In this document: one piece after another, positions 5,710 through 7,667 of the stretch
How positions within the stretch are numbered: position 1 is the stretch's first letter
Layout of the letters: every line of letters begins with the position of its first letter
DNA from: Candidatus Hydrogenedentota bacterium
GTDB lineage: Bacteria; Hydrogenedentota; Hydrogenedentia; Hydrogenedentales; SCBR16-9
Length of the DNA stretch: 7,667 nt
Assembly (NCBI GenBank): GCA_007116095.1
Contig: SKJD01000470.1
Coordinates: 1 to 7,667 of the forward strand
Reading direction: 5' to 3'
Made by a program: the position numbers and the translations under genes
Notes under the pieces: model-generated
What the model was told of the DNA's origin: nothing
What the model saw: the letters and a program-made list of their open reading frames with translations, nothing else
The model's database searches: none

Positions 5710-6414
5710 TTAAGTCAACCAGGGTAAGTTTACACCCAGTGGCAAGTCGGTATAAAGCGGCTCGCCATATACCACGCCGATACGCTGTCCCCAGTAGCGC
5801 GCCCGTATCTCTATAGCCTCCCAGAATGCCTTGGAAGATACATAGGTTTCGGCCCCGGCATAGTTCGGGTTGTGCAGTTGCGATGCAAAGGCTTTGAGCG
5901 CATCGACCTTTTGGGTGTAGGTTTCCGATATATCCACCACGAAGGTGGGAGCCTCCCCGATACTGTGGTACGGGTGATAATAGAAAAGCCGATTGGCGCG
6001 GTGGGGGGGATGCCCGGTCTCGATTTTAGGTAGACCGGCCAGAAAATTGGCGTCGCGTATCAACGCATGCGCCGCGCCGTGGTCCGGATGGCGGTCCGGG
6101 GTCATGGGCGCAATGATGTAGGTCGGTTGAAATTGACGTATGCAGGCCAATACCTGTTGTCTTTGCGACTCCACGTTGGCCACGTTCCCGTCTGGCAATT
6201 CCAGACAGACCCGCGTCTCCACGCCAAGCCGCTCCGCCGCTTCCTGCGCCTCTTTACGGCGTTCTTCCACCGTGCCGCGACTGGCCATTTCCCCCGCCGT
6301 AAGGTCGGCGATACATACTTTGTAATCCGCGGCGCCGAGCTTGGCGAGTATGCCGCCAACCCCCAGGTCGGCGTCGTCCGGATGCGCGCCGAACACCAAC
6401 ACATTCATGCTCAT
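5710..6414 (-). CDS. bshB1: BshB1, N-acetylglucosaminyl-malate deacetylase
   Basis: This PIG-L/LmbE-family zinc hydrolase removes the acetyl group from GlcNAc-malate to give glucosaminyl-malate, the second step of bacillithiol synthesis. The 234 residues match the usual family length. The zinc/catalytic motif AHPDDADLG supplies H11 and D14, with D13 the likely general base. PDRHPDHGAAH supplies the third ligand, H112. LELPDGNV (72-79) and FYYHPYHSIGEAPTFVVDIS (144-163) are also typical of the BshB1 branch. The start is taken as ATG 6414. It forms an ATGA overlap with the bshC stop and has AGGAGA (6427-6422) 7 nt upstream. TTG 6420 would sit almost on that site, and ATG 6408 is too distant. 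Because BshB1 resembles other PIG-L deacetylases, the flanking bshC and bshA are what settle the substrate. Confidence 0.95.
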   Translation of the reverse strand: MSMNVLVFGAHPDDADLGVGGILAKLGAADYKVCIADLTAGEMASRGTVEERRKEAQEAAERLGVETRVCLELPDGNVANVESQRQQVLACIRQFQPTYIIAPMTPDRHPDHGAAHALIRDANFLAGLPKIETGHPPHRANRLFYYHPYHSIGEAPTFVVDISETYTQKVDALKAFASQLHNPNYAGAETYVSSKAFWEAIEIRARYWGQRIGVVYGEPLYTDLPLGVNLPWLT

Positions 6415-6427
6415 AGCCAAATCTCCT
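6411..6427 (-). promoter_or_regulatory. bshC/bshB1 ATGA overlap with internal ribosome site
   Basis: On the minus strand AGGAGA (6427-6422) lies inside the last codons of bshC, and ATGA (6414-6411) contains both the bshB1 start and the bshC stop. This is a standard translational-coupling junction. It supports one mRNA and fixes the bshB1 start. Confidence 0.8.
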
Positions 6428-7667
6428 GGGTGTGGTCCGCATCATGGGACAGGTCCTGTAGGAGTCTGGGTATCAACGCCAGCCCATGCTCGAACAGGAA
6501 GGAGAAAATGTTCAGCACCCGCTCCTGGGGCTTTTGGTTGGGCACCAGCGTATTGACCAGGCGGCTCAGATGGGCCTGCACTTGCTGATTGCGCTCGATG
6601 TCACCCCGAAGTAAGCCCCGTTCCAGTTTACGCAGGTGATGCTCAAAGGCTGTGGTGAAACGTTCCGCGTGGCGCTGGGCGTGCGCCTGATGGGGCGAGG
6701 TGCGCCGGATGGCTTCCAGCATACTGCCCACCTGACCGCGCAGGGCGTCGTTATGCCGATGAAATATGTCCTGGCTTTCCAGAGTCGGCAGGGTAGACAA
6801 GGCCGCATCCAGCAATTGCGGAAACGGCTGGGTAAAGTCGGCGTGTTCCAGTGCGTAGTTGGCGCGCAGGCGTCCGGCTTTCTCCGGCAGCAAAAGGGCC
6901 TGCGCCCGGGGATAGACCACCGGCATGGAATACGCAAAATGCCGGAAGAACGGGCGGAGCTGGGCCCAATAGGCCAACTCGCCAGGTCCCGCGACATAGC
7001 TGCGTGTCGGAAAAAGCGCCTGCTGCGCCACACAGCGCAGGGCGACGTTTGGACTGAATGCTTCCGGGGACTTTTCCAGCAAGGCTTCGAGGGCTTCAGG
7101 ACTATGGCGTTGTTGTTCGCCCGCTACCTGATACGTCCCCTGACGGTAACACACCTTGCGGCGTTGACCCTCCACAAAGAGAAAGAAATTGCATTCATCC
7201 GGCGCTTTTACGACCTGTGGGTCGAAGCCCAGTGCCGCCAATTCTTCACCGGTGGTATTCAGGAGCCGTGTCGACTCCAGCGGATGACGGATTTCATGCG
7301 CCATCACAGGCTGCACGACCTTGCGGGCGGCATCCAGGTGTGGCGCGAAGATACACAGCGGGGTGTCGCGGAACAGCGCCGCCATGAGCCGGGCATGCCA
7401 GTCGGCCAGGGAATCCGCCGCGCTCAGGGTGTCGTGCAACAGTTCCTGGATGACCTGGCCGGAGGGGCCGATGCGCAGGAGACGGCCCAACGCCTCCACG
7501 TCCTCATGCAGCGAAGCCGCTACCGGCATCCGAAACATCGGCAATGCACCCAGGGAAGCAGGGGCAATATCGGAGGGTTGGTAGCGGTGTCGGTGCAGCG
7601 TGTGATTCCGGGTCAGGAAATGGCTGCTACGCACTTCCTCAAAATCATGATCGTCACTGGCGACCCA
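6411..7667 (-). CDS. bshC: BshC, bacillithiol synthase (cysteine-adding), N-terminus outside window
   Basis: BshC performs the last step of bacillithiol synthesis, joining L-cysteine to glucosaminyl-malate. The window holds 418 codons. The usual length is about 530-540, so roughly 120 N-terminal residues lie beyond the right edge. The frame is open to the edge and begins WVASDDHDFEEV, which fits the conserved BshC segment FW-x-A-x-EDHDFEE. This shows that GTG 7634 is an internal valine, not the start. FPTRSYVAGPGELAYWAQL (visible residues 219-237) and MPVVYPRAQ (248-256) are the other family hallmarks. The C-terminal part (about 310-395) is a helical coiled-coil-like arm with the conserved PQERVLNIFSFLFEHG segment (380-395). 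It stops at TGA 6413-6411 within the ATG of bshB1. As the first visible gene of the cluster, its promoter is outside the window. The domain is intact as far as visible. Confidence 0.95.
   Translation of the reverse strand, partial: WVASDDHDFEEVRSSHFLTRNHTLHRHRYQPSDIAPASLGALPMFRMPVAASLHEDVEALGRLLRIGPSGQVIQELLHDTLSAADSLADWHARLMAALFRDTPLCIFAPHLDAARKVVQPVMAHEIRHPLESTRLLNTTGEELAALGFDPQVVKAPDECNFFLFVEGQRRKVCYRQGTYQVAGEQQRHSPEALEALLEKSPEAFSPNVALRCVAQQALFPTRSYVAGPGELAYWAQLRPFFRHFAYSMPVVYPRAQALLLPEKAGRLRANYALEHADFTQPFPQLLDAALSTLPTLESQDIFHRHNDALRGQVGSMLEAIRRTSPHQAHAQRHAERFTTAFEHHLRKLERGLLRGDIERNQQVQAHLSRLVNTLVPNQKPQERVLNIFSFLFEHGLALIPRLLQDLSHDADHTQEIWL

Noticed and set aside
6067..6588. 173-codon plus-strand frame across the bshB1/bshC junction
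   Set aside because: It is a shadow of two well-identified bsh genes on the other strand and has no domain of its own.
7632..7634. GTG as the start of bshC
   Set aside because: The frame stays open to the window edge, and the upstream codons encode the conserved DDHDFEE segment, so this valine is internal.
1..7667. CRISPR arrays, tRNA/rRNA genes, insertion sequences, prophage or attachment sites
   Set aside because: No regularly spaced repeats, cloverleaf-like sequences, transposase motifs or terminal inverted repeats were seen on reading both strands.

Overview
The window reads as a chromosomal stretch from a mid-GC bacterium (roughly 55-60% GC by eye). A Gram-negative envelope is likely, because the window has an exported LysM/Amidase_3 cell-wall amidase and what looks like the receiver end of a hybrid sensor kinase. 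I see no mobile elements, tRNA, rRNA or CRISPR. The phylum cannot be fixed from the sequence. A complete bacillithiol gene set means the host is one of the lineages that make this thiol: Firmicutes, Deinococcus-Thermus, Bacteroidetes/Chlorobi, and scattered members of other Gram-negative phyla.

Layout, left to right. (1) Positions 1-294 (+) hold the 3' end of a response-regulator receiver domain whose start lies outside the window. (2) Positions 326-375 form a strong hairpin terminator between two converging genes. (3) Positions 412-2184 (-) encode a 590-aa secreted N-acetylmuramoyl-L-alanine amidase with LysM-type binding regions. (4) Positions 2185-2457 are an AT-rich divergent intergenic region with candidate promoter elements and a small near-palindrome. 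(5) Positions about 2458-4161 (+) encode a protein that follows the B12-binding/radical SAM architecture from end to end but has lost the CxxxCxxC cluster motif, so it is a probable pseudo-enzyme. (6) Positions 4162-4496 hold an easily missed 44-aa hydrophobic protein starting at TTG (4282-4416, +) behind a perfect Shine-Dalgarno sequence. Its leader has an extended -10 flanked by an inverted repeat, and a possible 36-aa leader peptide overlaps its start codon. (7) Positions 7667-4497 (-) carry the bacillithiol operon in the order bshC (N-terminus outside the window), bshB1, bshA.

The three bsh products make one pathway. BshA joins N-acetylglucosamine to L-malate, BshB1 removes the acetyl group, and BshC adds cysteine. 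They are co-directional, with a 4-nt ATGA overlap between bshC and bshB1 and a 64-nt gap before bshA. The amidase acts on peptidoglycan outside the cytoplasm and has no evident link to the thiol pathway. The degenerate radical SAM gene and the small membrane protein run on the opposite strand, toward bshA, so co-regulation with the bsh genes is not implied.
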